64,000 nucleotides of DNA from Quisquiliibacterium transsilvanicum (lineage in GTDB: Bacteria; Pseudomonadota; Gammaproteobacteria; Burkholderiales; Burkholderiaceae_E). The notes beneath the pieces were generated by a model. It saw nothing but the letters and a program-made list of their open reading frames with translations. It was not told the origin of the DNA and ran no database searches. The first letter of the stretch is position 1. Each line of letters starts with the position of its first letter. A program made the position numbers and the translations under genes. Shown piece by piece: positions 17,770 through 28,189 of the stretch. The stretch covers positions 62,001 to 126,000 of the forward strand of contig NZ_JACHGB010000006.1 of NCBI RefSeq assembly GCF_014202215.1, read 5' to 3'.

Positions 17770-18408
17770 TCAGGGCTTCCAGTGGACGAAATTCTCGTAG
17801 AGGCGCAGCCCGTTGGCGGCGCTCTTCTCGGGGTGGAACTGGGTGGCGAAGATATTATCCCGCGCCACCGCGCAGGTAAAGGCGACGCCATGCTCGCTGG
17901 TTCCAACCGTCAGCGTGTCGTCAGCGGGCTGCGCGAAGAAGCTGTGCACGAAATAGAAGTGCGCGCCGTCTGGCACGCCTTGCCACAGCGGATGCGGCCT
18001 GGCCTGGCGCACGCGGTTCCAGCCCATGTGCGGCACTTTCAGCCGCATGCCATCCGGACCGCGCATCGCCTCGGCGGGAAAGCGCACCACCCTGCCCGGC
18101 ATCACGCCGAGCCCCGGGGTGTCGCCCTCGGCGCTCCAGTCGAACAGCATCTGCTCGCCGACACAGACTCCGAACAGCGGCTTGGAGGCCGCCGCCCGCA
18201 GCACCGCGTCGCGCAGGCCGGCGCTGTCCAGGTAGCGCATGCAGTCGGGCATGGCCCCCTGGCCGGGGAAGACCACGCGTTCTGCGGCATCGATTTCCGC
18301 GGCCTGGCCGGTGACGATCACCCGCGCCTTGGGGGCAACGTGCTCGAGCGCCTTGGCGACCGAGCGCAGGTTCCCCATGCCGTAGTCGACGACCGCGATC
18401 GTGCCCAT
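17770..18408 (-). CDS. hisH: Imidazole glycerol phosphate synthase, glutaminase subunit
   Basis: HisH hydrolyses glutamine and channels ammonia to HisF. The 212-residue class I glutamine amidotransferase has the nucleophile Cys in [10 protein letters not shown] and the His-Glu pair in TQFHPEKS. The start [17 protein letters not shown] at 18408 overlaps the hisB stop by one base (TAATG). Confidence 0.96.
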   Translation of the reverse strand: MGTIAVVDYGMGNLRSVAKALEHVAPKARVIVTGQAAEIDAAERVVFPGQGAMPDCMRYLDSAGLRDAVLRAAASKPLFGVCVGEQMLFDWSAEGDTPGLGVMPGRVVRFPAEAMRGPDGMRLKVPHMGWNRVRQARPHPLWQGVPDGAHFYFVHSFFAQPADDTLTVGTSEHGVAFTCAVARDNIFATQFHPEKSAANGLRLYENFVHWKP

Positions 18409-19001
18409 TACAGCGCTTCCTTGGTCGAGGGAATGCGGCCGGCCTGGCGGGGATCGGGCTCGACCGCGGCGCGCAGCGCCCGCGCGAAGGCCTTGAACAC
18501 CGTCTCGCACTGGTGGTGCGCGTTGTCGCCGCGCAGGTTGTCGACGTGGATGGTGACCATCGCGTGATTGACGAAGCCCTGGAAGAACTCGCGCGCGAGG
18601 TCCACGTCGAAGCCGCCGATCATCGCGCGGGTGAAGTCGACGTGCCAGTGCAGCCCGGGCCGCCCGGAGAGGTCGACCACCACGCGAGTGAGCGCCTCGT
18701 CCAGCGGCACGTAGGCATGGCCGTAGCGGCGGATGCCCGTCTTGTCGCCGAGCGCCTTCGCGAAGGCCTGCCCGAGCGTGATGCCGATGTCCTCGACCGA
18801 GTGGTGGTCGTCGATGTGGGTGTCGCCCTTGGACTCGACCTCCAGGTCGATCAGCCCGTGGCGGGCGATCTGGTCCAGCATGTGATCGAGGAAGGGCACG
18901 CCCGACGCGAGCGAGCAGCGGCCGGTGCCGTCGAGGCCCACGGCGACGCGGACCTGGGTTTCAGCGGTGTTGCGGACGACTTCCGCGGTGCGTTGGGTCA
19001 T
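18408..19001 (-). CDS. hisB: Imidazoleglycerol-phosphate dehydratase
   Basis: The 197-residue monofunctional dehydratase has the manganese-binding repeats [24 protein letters not shown] and [23 protein letters not shown]. It lacks the histidinol-phosphatase half found in enteric HisB, so the phosphatase must be encoded elsewhere. Its start overlaps the hisD stop by four bases (ATGA), leaving no room for hisC. Confidence 0.97.
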   Translation of the reverse strand: MTQRTAEVVRNTAETQVRVAVGLDGTGRCSLASGVPFLDHMLDQIARHGLIDLEVESKGDTHIDDHHSVEDIGITLGQAFAKALGDKTGIRRYGHAYVPLDEALTRVVVDLSGRPGLHWHVDFTRAMIGGFDVDLAREFFQGFVNHAMVTIHVDNLRGDNAHHQCETVFKAFARALRAAVEPDPRQAGRIPSTKEAL

Positions 19002-20323
19002 GGTTCGGTTCCGGATGGGTCGAGCCGCATTTCGGCGGCCCGGGCGTGCGCCTGGAGGCCTTCGCCATGGGCAAGCCTGGATGCGATGCGACCGAGGGTC
19101 TGCGCACCGGCGCGTGACACCTCGATGATGCTGCTGCGCTTCTGGAAATCGTAGACGCCCAGCGGCGACGAGAACCTGGCGGTGCGCATCGTCGGCAGCA
19201 CGTGGTTGGGCCCCGCACAGTAGTCGCCGAGCGCCTCCGAGGACCAGGGCCCGAGAAACATCGCCCCAGCGTGCCGGATGCGATCGGCCCAGCGCGAAGG
19301 CTCCGCGGCGATGATTTCGAGGTGCTCCGGCGCGATGTCGGAGGCCAGCGCGCAGGCCTCCTCCATGTCGCGCACCCGCACCAGTGCGCCGCGCCCAGCA
19401 AGGGAGGCGGCGATCACGTCACGCCGCGGCATCTGCGGCAGCAGGCGGGCGATGGCGTCGCGCACGCGCCCGATGAAGACCGGGTCGGGGCACAGCAGGA
19501 TCGACTGGGCGAGCTCGTCGTGCTCGGCCTGCGAAAACAGGTCCATCGCGATCCAGTCGGGATCGCCGCTGCCGTCGGCAAGCACCAGGATCTCGCTCGG
19601 CCCGGCGATCATGTCGATGCCCACCGTGCCGAACACCCGCCGCTTGGCCTCCGCGACGTAGGAATTGCCCGGGCCTACGATCTTGTCCACCTTCGGCACG
19701 CTGGCGGTGCCGTACGCGAGCGCCCCGACCGCCTGCGCGCCGCCGATCGTGAACACCCGGTTCACGCCGGCGATCGCTGCGGCGGCCAGCACCATCGGAT
19801 TGCGCACGCCGTCCGGCGTGGGCACGACCATCACCAGCTCCGGCACGCCGGCCACCTTGGCGGGGATGGCGTTCATCAGCACCGAGGAAGGATAGGCGGC
19901 CTTGCCTCCGGGCACGTACAGGCCGACGCGCTCGATCGCGTTGATGCGCTGCCCGAGACGCGTGCCATCGGCCTCGACGTAGGACCAGGACTCGCCGCGC
20001 TGGCGCTCGTGGAAGGCGCGTACCCGGGCCGCTGCGGCCTCGAGGGCCTGGCGGTCCTCGTCCTGCAGCCAGGCCAGCGCCGCCTCGAGCGCCTCATGCC
20101 CGAGCTCGAGCTCAGCCATCGAATGCGCCTGCATCCGGTCGAAGCGGTTGGTGTATTCGAGCACCGCCTCGTCGCCGCGCGCACGGACCTCGCGCAGGAT
20201 GCCGGCCACGGTGCGCTCCACCGCCTCGTCCTGGCTGGGCTCCCACGCGATCAGCGCGTCGAGCCGCTGGCGGAAGTCCGCGGAAGAGGAATCGAGCTCG
20301 TTGATCAGGCGCTTGTCGCTCAC
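18998..20323 (-). CDS. hisD: Histidinol dehydrogenase
   Basis: HisD carries out the last two oxidations from histidinol to histidine with NAD and zinc. The 441-residue protein has the usual length and motifs: [23 protein letters not shown] (part: [14 protein letters not shown]), [12 protein letters not shown] and the zinc/catalytic region [12 protein letters not shown]. It follows hisG by four bases and overlaps hisB directly. Confidence 0.97.
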   Translation of the reverse strand: MSDKRLINELDSSSADFRQRLDALIAWEPSQDEAVERTVAGILREVRARGDEAVLEYTNRFDRMQAHSMAELELGHEALEAALAWLQDEDRQALEAAAARVRAFHERQRGESWSYVEADGTRLGQRINAIERVGLYVPGGKAAYPSSVLMNAIPAKVAGVPELVMVVPTPDGVRNPMVLAAAAIAGVNRVFTIGGAQAVGALAYGTASVPKVDKIVGPGNSYVAEAKRRVFGTVGIDMIAGPSEILVLADGSGDPDWIAMDLFSQAEHDELAQSILLCPDPVFIGRVRDAIARLLPQMPRRDVIAASLAGRGALVRVRDMEEACALASDIAPEHLEIIAAEPSRWADRIRHAGAMFLGPWSSEALGDYCAGPNHVLPTMRTARFSSPLGVYDFQKRSSIIEVSRAGAQTLGRIASRLAHGEGLQAHARAAEMRLDPSGTEP

Positions 20324-20327
20324 CGCA

Positions 20328-20984
20328 TCAGTCCTTCCTGACTGCCGCCGCGATCGCGGCCAGCAGCGGCTGCAGCCGCGCGGCCTTGGTCTTGAGCGAC
20401 GCCTGGTTGACGATCAGCCGGGCGGAGATCGGCATGATCTTCTCCACCTCGACCAGGTCGTTGGCGCGCAGCGTGCTGCCGGTGCTGACCAGGTCGACGA
20501 TGGCGTCCGCCAGCCCGACCAGCGGCGCCAGCTCCATCGAACCGTAGAGCTTGATCAGGTCGACGTGCACGCCCTTGGCCGCGAAGTGGCGGCGCGCGGA
20601 CTCGACGTACTTGGTGGCGATGCGCAGCCGCGCGCCGCGCCGCACCGCCTGCGCATAGTCGAAGCCGCTGGGCGCTGCCACCGACAGCCGGCAGCGCGCA
20701 ATGTTCAGGTCGATCGGCTGGTAGAGCCCCTCGCCGCCGTGCTCGAGGAGCACGTCCTTGCCCGCGACGCCGATGTCGGCAGCGCCGTACTGGACGTAGG
20801 TGGGAACGTCGCTTGCGCGCACGATGACCAGCCGCAGCAGCGGGTCGCCGGTGGGCAGGATCAGCTTGCGGGACTCGAGCTCGGAGGGGTCGACGGGAAT
20901 ACCCGCCGCCTCCAGCAGGGGCACCGTGTCGTCGAAGATGCGGCCCTTGGACAGGGCCAGCGTGATCATCGGGTTGCCGGACAT
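20328..20984 (-). CDS. hisG: ATP phosphoribosyltransferase, short form
   Basis: HisG commits PRPP and ATP to histidine synthesis. The start [17 protein letters not shown] at 20984 gives 218 residues. The C-terminal regulatory domain of the long form (about 80 residues, binds histidine) is missing, so this is the short form, which needs HisZ for activity and feedback control. The PRPP-binding stretch [13 protein letters not shown] is present. No hisZ lies in this window. The start lies eight bases inside the gap after murA. Confidence 0.96.
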   Translation of the reverse strand: MSGNPMITLALSKGRIFDDTVPLLEAAGIPVDPSELESRKLILPTGDPLLRLVIVRASDVPTYVQYGAADIGVAGKDVLLEHGGEGLYQPIDLNIARCRLSVAAPSGFDYAQAVRRGARLRIATKYVESARRHFAAKGVHVDLIKLYGSMELAPLVGLADAIVDLVSTGSTLRANDLVEVEKIMPISARLIVNQASLKTKAARLQPLLAAIAAAVRKD

Positions 20985-20991
20985 CGGTCGC

Positions 20992-22511
<1,520 letters not shown>

Positions 22512-22577
22512 GGCGGCAGGCAGTTCGGGTCGAGCGGGAGGATGCGGCGGGCGCGGCGCGCCCGTCACGGGAACGGA

Positions 22578-23348
22578 TCAGTGGCGCAGCTTGTAGCCGC
22601 TGCGCAGCATGTGCAGCGCAAGCGCGGACACCAGCGCCAGCGCGCCGAGCACCACGCCCAGGCTGATCAGCGGCGGAACGTCCGAAGCGCCGAAGAAGCC
22701 GTAGCGAAAACCGTCGACCATGTAGAAGAACGGGTTCAGGTGGGAGACCGACTGCCAGAACTGCGGCAGCGAACGCACCGAATAAAACACGCCGGACAGG
22801 AAGGTGGCCGGCATGATGATGAAGTTCTGGAAGGCGGCGATCTGGTCGAACTTCTCCGCCCAGATGCCGGCGATCAGCCCCATTGTACCGAGAATCGCGC
22901 TGCCCAGAACCGCGAAGGCCAGGATCCACAGGGGGTGCGCGAAGTCGGGGCGGACGAACCAGGCGGTCACGAGCAGGACCCCGAGGCCGACCACGAGGCC
23001 GCGGACCATGGCCGCCAGCACGTAGGCGGCGAAGAGCTGCCGGTGCGACAGCGGCGGCAGCAGCACGAACACCATGTTGCCGGTGATCTTGCTCTGGATC
23101 AGCGACGAGGAGCTGTTGGCGAAGGCGTTCTGCAGCACCGACATCATCACCAGGCCGGGCACCAGGAAGGAGGTGTAGCCGACCCGGTCGAACACCTGCA
23201 CCCGGTCCTCGAGCACGTGCGAGAAGATCATCAGGTAGAGCAGCGAGGTCAGGATGGGCGCGCCCACGGTCTGCACGCTCACCTTGTAGAAGCGCAGCAG
23301 CTCCTTGCGGAACAGCGTCAGGAAACCCCTCATCGGTTGCGGGCGCAT
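22578..23348 (-). CDS. ABC-2 type exporter permease (YadH-like)
   Basis: The 256-residue protein has six membrane segments and the ABC-2 features: N-terminal amphipathic FLTLFRKELLRFYK, the SFLVPGLVMMSVLQNAF segment and LSGVFYSVRSLPQFWQ with a preceding MPATFL. The start abuts the stop of its ATPase gene, so they form one exporter. YadH-type permeases pair with YadG ATPases; the substrate is unknown. In E. coli this pair is not in the mla operon, but it sits between mlaB and ibaG here. Confidence 0.9.
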   Translation of the reverse strand: MRPQPMRGFLTLFRKELLRFYKVSVQTVGAPILTSLLYLMIFSHVLEDRVQVFDRVGYTSFLVPGLVMMSVLQNAFANSSSSLIQSKITGNMVFVLLPPLSHRQLFAAYVLAAMVRGLVVGLGVLLVTAWFVRPDFAHPLWILAFAVLGSAILGTMGLIAGIWAEKFDQIAAFQNFIIMPATFLSGVFYSVRSLPQFWQSVSHLNPFFYMVDGFRYGFFGASDVPPLISLGVVLGALALVSALALHMLRSGYKLRH

Positions 23349-24269
23349 TCAGCGGTTCTCCTGCATGATCCGCACGAACACGTCCTCGAGATCGGTGTGC
23401 AGCAACTCCATCTCCTCGATCGCGCAGCCCGACTCGCGCAGGGTGGCGAGGATGGGCTCGACCCGGTCGTAGGCGTCGATGCGCAGCGCCACCCGGCCGG
23501 TGTGCGCCGGGTCCTCGGGCAGCACCAGGGGCTCGAGGACCGCAGGCAGGGTGCCGCCCGCCAGCCGCAGCAGCAGCCGCCCGCCGGCGAAGCGCCGGAT
23601 GAGGTCCGAGGTTCGATCCAGCGCCACCACCTCGCCCTGCTTGAGCATCGCGATCCGGCCGCAGAGCTCCTGGGCCTCCTCGAGATAGTGCGTGGTGAGC
23701 ACGATGGTGTGGCCCGCCGCGTTCAGGCGCCGAACGAACTGCCACAGGGTCTGGCGCAGCTCGACGTCGACGCCGGCAGTGGGCTCGTCAAGCACGATCA
23801 CCGGCGGCCGGTGCACCAGCGCCTGCGCGACCAGCACCCGCCGCTTCATGCCGCCCGACAGGGCGCGCATGTTGACGTCGGCCTTCGAGACCAGGTCCAG
23901 GTTGGCGAGGATCTCGTCGATCCAGGCATCGTCGCGCCGCAGGCCGTAGTAGCCGGCGCTCAGGCGCAAGGTCTCGCGCACCGTGAAGAAGGGATCGAAC
24001 ACCAGCTCCTGCGGCACCACGCCGAGCGCGCTGCGCGCGGCCCGGAACTCGGCGGACACGTCGTGCCCCATCACCGAGACCCGCCCGGAGGTCGGCCGCG
24101 ACAACCCGGCGATGATGGAGATCAGCGTCGTCTTGCCGGCGCCATTCGGGCCGAGCAGCCCGAAGAACTCGCCCTCGCGCACCTGCAGCGAGACCCCCTT
24201 GAGCGCCTCGAAGCTGCCGTAGCGCTTGACCACGGACTGGACGTCAATTGCGTTCAAAGAGGATCTCAT
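23349..24269 (-). CDS. ABC exporter ATPase (YadG-like)
   Basis: The 306-residue ATPase has the Walker A GPNGAGKT (40-47), signature LSGGM (137-141), Walker B VIVLDEP (157-163) and the H-loop LTTHYLEEAQ. The C-terminal 70 residues form an extra ligand- or dimer-domain as in drug/polysaccharide exporter ATPases. It overlaps the 3' end of mlaB by 26 bases and is followed without gap by the permease. Confidence 0.92.
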   Translation of the reverse strand: MRSSLNAIDVQSVVKRYGSFEALKGVSLQVREGEFFGLLGPNGAGKTTLISIIAGLSRPTSGRVSVMGHDVSAEFRAARSALGVVPQELVFDPFFTVRETLRLSAGYYGLRRDDAWIDEILANLDLVSKADVNMRALSGGMKRRVLVAQALVHRPPVIVLDEPTAGVDVELRQTLWQFVRRLNAAGHTIVLTTHYLEEAQELCGRIAMLKQGEVVALDRTSDLIRRFAGGRLLLRLAGGTLPAVLEPLVLPEDPAHTGRVALRIDAYDRVEPILATLRESGCAIEEMELLHTDLEDVFVRIMQENR

Positions 24270-24525
24270 CCACGCCGTAGAGGGCCGCCAGCTTGCGCAG
24301 GTTGGGCGGAACGTTGCGCAGGCCCAGTGGCGCCGCGGCGCCAGCGCCTGCGCGCCGCGAGAGTTCGAGCAGCACCGCGATCAGCGACGAGTCGAAGTCC
24401 GAGCAATCTGCGAGGTCGATCTCGCGCCCGCCAGCGGCCAGCGCGGCCGCTGCGGCCTCCAGGACGGCCGGCGCGGTCTGCAGGGTGACCTGCGCGGGCA
24501 TGCGCAGCACTTCGGGCGTGGCCAT
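24244..24525 (-). CDS. mlaB: STAS-domain protein MlaB
   Basis: The 93-residue protein is a single STAS domain with the DFDSSLIAVLLELSRRA helix. In known Mla systems MlaB binds the ATPase MlaF and stabilises the MlaFEDB inner-membrane complex that moves phospholipid between membranes. It lies five bases after mlaC and overlaps the next ATPase gene. Confidence 0.88.
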   Translation of the reverse strand: MATPEVLRMPAQVTLQTAPAVLEAAAAALAAGGREIDLADCSDFDSSLIAVLLELSRRAGAGAAAPLGLRNVPPNLRKLAALYGVDEILFERN

Positions 24526-24530
24526 CGCGG

Positions 24531-25148
24531 TCAGCGGGTCCCCGCAGCGCCGGCGCTGCGGTTCTTCTCGACGAGGCTGCGGATCAGGCCGTCGATGCCG
24601 TTGGCGCTGACCTCCTGGGCGAACTGGCTTCGGTAGGTCTGGACCAGCCAGACGCCCAGCACGTTCACGTCGAAGACCTTCCAGCCATCGCCGGCCTTCT
24701 CGAGACGGTAGTCGAGCTGGATGGGCTCGCCGCCGCGCGGCTGGACCACCTCGCTGCGCACGATCACCTCCTTGTCGGCCGGGTCGGCACGCATCGGCTT
24801 CATCCGCACGCTCTGGTCCTTGGCCGAGGCCAGCGCCCCCGCGTAGGTGCGCAGCAGCAGCGCGCGGAACTCGGTCATCAGCTGCTTCTGCTGCTCCGGA
24901 CTCGCGCCGCGCCAGTTGCGGCCCACCGCGAGCGCGGTCATCCGCTGGAAGTTCACGTGCGGCATCAGCACCGAATCGACCAGCTCCGACATCCTGGCGA
25001 GGTTGCCCGACTGCAGCTGCTCGTCGGCACGGATGCGGTCGATCATCTCGGTGCTGAGGCGCCGGATCAGCACGTCCGGAGCCTCGGCGGCCTGCACGGC
25101 AGGCGCCAGCATCAGCGCGGCGAAAAGAAATGCGAACAGTCGTTTCAT
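24531..25148 (-). CDS. mlaC: Periplasmic phospholipid shuttle MlaC
   Basis: The 205-residue protein starts with a signal peptide (KRLFAFLFAALMLAPAVQA), preceded by AGGGA. The mature domain shows the MlaC pattern: LVDSVLMPHVNFQRMTALAVG (part: LMPHVNFQRMTALAVG), LLLRTYAGAL and the C-terminal DVNVLGVWLVQTYRSQF. MlaC carries single phospholipids between the MlaA complex at the outer membrane and MlaFEDB. Confidence 0.95.
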   Translation of the reverse strand: MKRLFAFLFAALMLAPAVQAAEAPDVLIRRLSTEMIDRIRADEQLQSGNLARMSELVDSVLMPHVNFQRMTALAVGRNWRGASPEQQKQLMTEFRALLLRTYAGALASAKDQSVRMKPMRADPADKEVIVRSEVVQPRGGEPIQLDYRLEKAGDGWKVFDVNVLGVWLVQTYRSQFAQEVSANGIDGLIRSLVEKNRSAGAAGTR

Positions 25149-25278
25149 CGGTAATCCCTGCTTGTCCAGTCTTCCATCAACGCAGCAGAGGCCTGCGCGG
25201 CCGACACACGTCGCGCCAACCCAGGTCGCGCCAGCACACCTCGCATCGACGCAGGCCGCCGGCCCTGCCGCCGCATCC

Positions 25279-25316
25279 GGCGCCCTCGCGGGTCAGCGGC
25301 GCCCTCGCGGGTCAGT
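25279..25316. repeat. Tandem 19-bp repeat overlapping the mlaA stop codon
   Basis: GGCGCCCTCGCGGGTCAG is present at 25279-25296 and 25298-25315, with a one-base spacer (unit 19 bp). The mlaA stop (TGA on the minus strand) lies in the copy nearer the gene, so the second copy carries an in-phase-like repeat of the stop region. The rest of the 163-base gap to mlaC holds no gene. Confidence 0.75.
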
Positions 25317-26028
25317 CCTCGTCGCCGTAGTCCTCGGCGGGCGGCTCGCCGTCCCACACCAGGCTGCGGCGCCGCTGCAGGTAGCCGTCGCGAATGAAGC
25401 TGTACTTGTCCAGCGCCGCGCCGCCGACCAGGTCGCCGGCACGCAGGAACGAGGCGCGGGTATCCAGGATCCGGGTTGCGCGCAGGTTGTTCCTGCGTCC
25501 CTCGGAGTCGATCTCGCGCAGCGGGTCGGCGAGCATGTCGGTGGCCAACCCGAAGCCGTCGCGCACGCTGGACGAGCCGAAGATCGGCAGCACCAGGTAG
25601 GGGCCCGAGCCCACGCCCCAGCGCCCCAGCGTCTGGCCGAAGTCTTCGCGGTGCTTCTCCAGCCCCATCTCGCTGGCCACGTCGGCCACGCCCAGGAAGC
25701 CCAGCGTGGAGTTGATCAGCACCCGCGAGGCATCCGAGGCCGCCTCGCGCGGCTTGCCCTGCAGCAGCTGGTTCGCCGCGGTCCAGACGTCGCCGACGTT
25801 GGAGAAGAAATTGCCGATCATGAACTGGAAGAGCTCGGGGACTGCCGCCTCGTAGGCGCGCGCGGCGGGCTCGAGCGCGCTGCGGTCGACGAACTCGTTG
25901 AAGCCGAACATCGCCCGGTTGAGAGGTTCCAGCGGATCGACCCGCGCGGCCGGCCCGGCGGCGGTCGCGCATCCGGAGAGCGCGATCGCCATCGCGCATA
26001 CCCCGGCAATCCTCGCCTTGCGCATCAT
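25312..26028 (-). CDS. mlaA: Outer-membrane lipoprotein MlaA (VacJ)
   Basis: The start MMRKARIAGVCAM at 26028 overlaps the mlaD stop (ATGA). The 238-residue protein has a lipoprotein signal with lipobox ALSGC, then the VacJ domain: DPLEPLNRAMFGFNEFVDR (part: PLEPLNRAMFGFN), GVGSGPYLVLPIFGSSSVRD (part: GSGPYLVLPIFG). MlaA sits in the outer membrane as a ring that removes phospholipid from the outer leaflet. Its placement between mlaD and mlaC differs from E. coli, where mlaA is far from mlaFEDCB. Confidence 0.95.
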   Translation of the reverse strand: MMRKARIAGVCAMAIALSGCATAAGPAARVDPLEPLNRAMFGFNEFVDRSALEPAARAYEAAVPELFQFMIGNFFSNVGDVWTAANQLLQGKPREAASDASRVLINSTLGFLGVADVASEMGLEKHREDFGQTLGRWGVGSGPYLVLPIFGSSSVRDGFGLATDMLADPLREIDSEGRRNNLRATRILDTRASFLRAGDLVGGAALDKYSFIRDGYLQRRRSLVWDGEPPAEDYGDED

Positions 26029-26495
26029 TTCTCGACTCCTTCGGCGGCCTTGCCGTACAGGAACTGCCCGATCAGGTTCTCCAGCACGACGGCCGACTGG
26101 GTCAGCGTGATCACGTCGCCCTGCGCGAGCATCTCGCTGTCGCCGCCCGGCTCCAGTCCGATGTACTGATCGCCCAGCAGGCCGGAGGTCATGATCTTGG
26201 CGGAACTGTCCTTCGGGAACGCGAAGCGTCGGTCGAGCGCCAGCGTGACCTCGGCCTGGTAGGCCTTGTCGTTGAAGGTGATCCCGGTCACCCGGCCGAC
26301 CACGACACCGGCGCTGCGCACTGCGGCGCGCGGCTTGAGGCCGCCGATGTTGTCGAAGCGGGCCACCGCCTCGTAGGTGTCCTTCAGCGCGATGCTGCTG
26401 CTCATGTTGCCGGCGCGCATCGCCAGAAACGCCAGCGAGGCGAACCCGAGCAGCACGAAGAGCCCCACCAGCACATCCACCGACCTGCGATTCAT
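26025..26495 (-). CDS. mlaD: MCE-domain substrate-binding subunit MlaD
   Basis: The 156-residue protein has one N-terminal membrane helix (VDVLVGLFVLLGFASLAFLAM) and one MCE domain with the KPRAAVRSAGVVVGRVTGI and SGLLGDQYIGLEPGG strands. MlaD forms a hexameric ring on the inner-membrane transporter and passes lipids to or from MlaC. It overlaps mlaA and follows mlaE by 15 bases. Confidence 0.95.
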   Translation of the reverse strand: MNRRSVDVLVGLFVLLGFASLAFLAMRAGNMSSSIALKDTYEAVARFDNIGGLKPRAAVRSAGVVVGRVTGITFNDKAYQAEVTLALDRRFAFPKDSSAKIMTSGLLGDQYIGLEPGGDSEMLAQGDVITLTQSAVVLENLIGQFLYGKAAEGVEK

Positions 26496-26510
26496 CGCAA
26501 TTCCCTTCGT

Positions 26511-27287
26511 CTAGCTGAACATCAGCGCGGTGAGGATGAAATCCAGCCCCAGCACCGCGAGCGAGGCGACCACGACCGTGGTGGTGGTGGCCCGCGCCAC
26601 GCCTTCGGGCGTCGCGTCGGCCTGGTAGCCGACGAAGAGCGCGACGAAGGCGACCGTGAAACCGAACACGACGCTCTTGACCACGCCGTTTCCGACGTCG
26701 TCGACCCAGTCGACGCCGTCCTGCATCTGCGACCAGAAGGCGCCGGGATCGACTCCGATCGACTCCACGCCGACCAGGTAACCGCCCAGCACGCCCATCG
26801 ACGAGAACAGCGCCGCAAGCAGCGGCATGCAGATCACCGCGGCAAGGAAGCGCGGCGCGAGCACGCGCTCGACAGGGTCGACCGCCATCATTTCCATCGC
26901 GTCGATCTGCTCGCCCGCCTTCATCAGGCCGACCTCCGCGGTCAGCGAGGTTCCCGCCCGGCCGGCGAACAGCAGCGCGGTGACCACCGGCCCGAGCTCG
27001 CGCACCAGCGACAGCGTGACCAGCAGCCCCAGCGCCTCCTCGGAACCGTAGCGGCGCAGCGTGTTGTAGCCCTGCAGCCCGAGCACGAAGCCGATCAGCA
27101 GCCCGGACACCAGGATGATCGACAGCGAGTAGTTGCCGATGAAGTGGATCTGGTCGATCACCAGCCGCGGCCGGCGCACCGACAGCACGCCCTGTCCGCA
27201 CAGGCGCAGGAAGAAGCGCGTGCCCGCGCCGATGCCGGCGAGCCGCTCCCCGGCCCAGCGCAGCGGGCCCGTCAGCGTCCGCTTCAT
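26511..27287 (-). CDS. mlaE: Phospholipid transporter permease MlaE
   Basis: The 258-residue permease has the MlaE signature LVRELGPVVTALLFAGRAGTSL (part: RELGPVVTALLFAGRAG) and EVGLMKAGEQIDAMEMM with the following VDPVERVLAPRFLA segment; five membrane helices are visible. The ATG overlaps the mlaF stop by four bases (ATGA). It forms a homodimer with MlaF and carries the MlaD ring. Confidence 0.96.
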   Translation of the reverse strand: MKRTLTGPLRWAGERLAGIGAGTRFFLRLCGQGVLSVRRPRLVIDQIHFIGNYSLSIILVSGLLIGFVLGLQGYNTLRRYGSEEALGLLVTLSLVRELGPVVTALLFAGRAGTSLTAEVGLMKAGEQIDAMEMMAVDPVERVLAPRFLAAVICMPLLAALFSSMGVLGGYLVGVESIGVDPGAFWSQMQDGVDWVDDVGNGVVKSVVFGFTVAFVALFVGYQADATPEGVARATTTTVVVASLAVLGLDFILTALMFS

Positions 27288-28084
27288 CGGCCCAGCCCCA
27301 GGTCTTCGGCGAGCGGTGTCGCCTGATGGTGGAAGGCAACCGGCCCATCGATGTCGCCATCCAGGAACTGGCGCACATTGGGGTCGCTCGAGGCGCGCAT
27401 CTGGTCCGGCGTGCCCTCGGCGGCGATGCGTCCCTTGGCGAGCAGGTAGACGTAGTCGGCGATGCCGAACACCTCCTTGATGTCGTGCGACACCAGGATG
27501 GAGGCGACGTTGAGCGCGTCGTTCAGGTTGCGGATCAGGTGCGCGACCGTGGCCAGCGAGATCGGATCCAGGCCCGCGAAGGGCTCGTCGTACATGATCA
27601 GCGGCGCATCGAGCGCGATCGCGCGCGCCAGCGCGACCCGCCGCGCCATGCCTCCCGACAGCTGGGCGATACGGAACTGGGCCGCCCCGCGCAGCCCGAC
27701 CGCATTGAGCTTGAGCAGCACCAGGTCGCGGATCAGCGGCTCGGGCAGCTCCGTGTGCTCGCGCAGCGGGAACGCGACGTTCTCGAACACCGTGAGGTCG
27801 GTGAACAGGGCACCGAACTGGTAGAGCATGCCCATGCGACGGCGCAGCCGGTAGAGGTCCTGGCGCCCGAGCGCATGCACGTTGCTGCCATCGAAGGTGA
27901 CGGTGCCGGAGCGCGGTTTCAGCAGCCCGCCGATCACGCGCAGGATGGTCGTCTTGCCCGAGCCGGAGCCGCCGATCAGCGCGACCACCTTGCCGCGCGG
28001 AAACCGCATCGTGACCCCATCGAGGATCAGACGCTCGCGGTATCCGAAACGGACCTGGTCGAGGACGAGGAAATCCGGGTTCAA
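27284..28084 (-). CDS. mlaF: Phospholipid transporter ATPase MlaF (probable TTG start)
   Basis: Walker A GGSGSGKT (38-45), signature LSGGMARR (142-149) and Walker B LIMYDEP are clear, as are the MlaF-specific QFGALFTDLTVFENVAFPLREHT block (part: ALFTDLTVFENVAFPLREH) and the C-terminal RQFLDGDIDGPVAF tail. No ATG or GTG exists near the expected N-terminus; the family-length start is TTG at 28084 (266 residues) or TTG at 28102. A TAGAAT box on the minus strand at 28131-28126 lies 40 bases upstream. First gene of the minus-strand array. Confidence 0.92.
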   Translation of the reverse strand: MNPDFLVLDQVRFGYRERLILDGVTMRFPRGKVVALIGGSGSGKTTILRVIGGLLKPRSGTVTFDGSNVHALGRQDLYRLRRRMGMLYQFGALFTDLTVFENVAFPLREHTELPEPLIRDLVLLKLNAVGLRGAAQFRIAQLSGGMARRVALARAIALDAPLIMYDEPFAGLDPISLATVAHLIRNLNDALNVASILVSHDIKEVFGIADYVYLLAKGRIAAEGTPDQMRASSDPNVRQFLDGDIDGPVAFHHQATPLAEDLGLGR

Positions 28085-28189
28085 GGCGGGAAGGCGCTGC
28101 AAGCGCGACGATTGCGGAACTGCGCATTCTAGCCCGCGGCGCGGATTCGCACCGAACCGCCCTGCGTAACGCGCCGATATACTGCCGCA
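28085..28189. promoter_or_regulatory. Divergent promoter region of mlaF and kdsD
   Basis: Two -10-like boxes face opposite ways: TAGAAT on the minus strand at 28131-28126 and TATACT on the plus strand at 28178-28183. The plus box ends seven bases before the kdsD ATG, placing the expected transcription start on the start codon. No strong -35 was found for either. The region drives two envelope-building gene sets. Confidence 0.5.
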
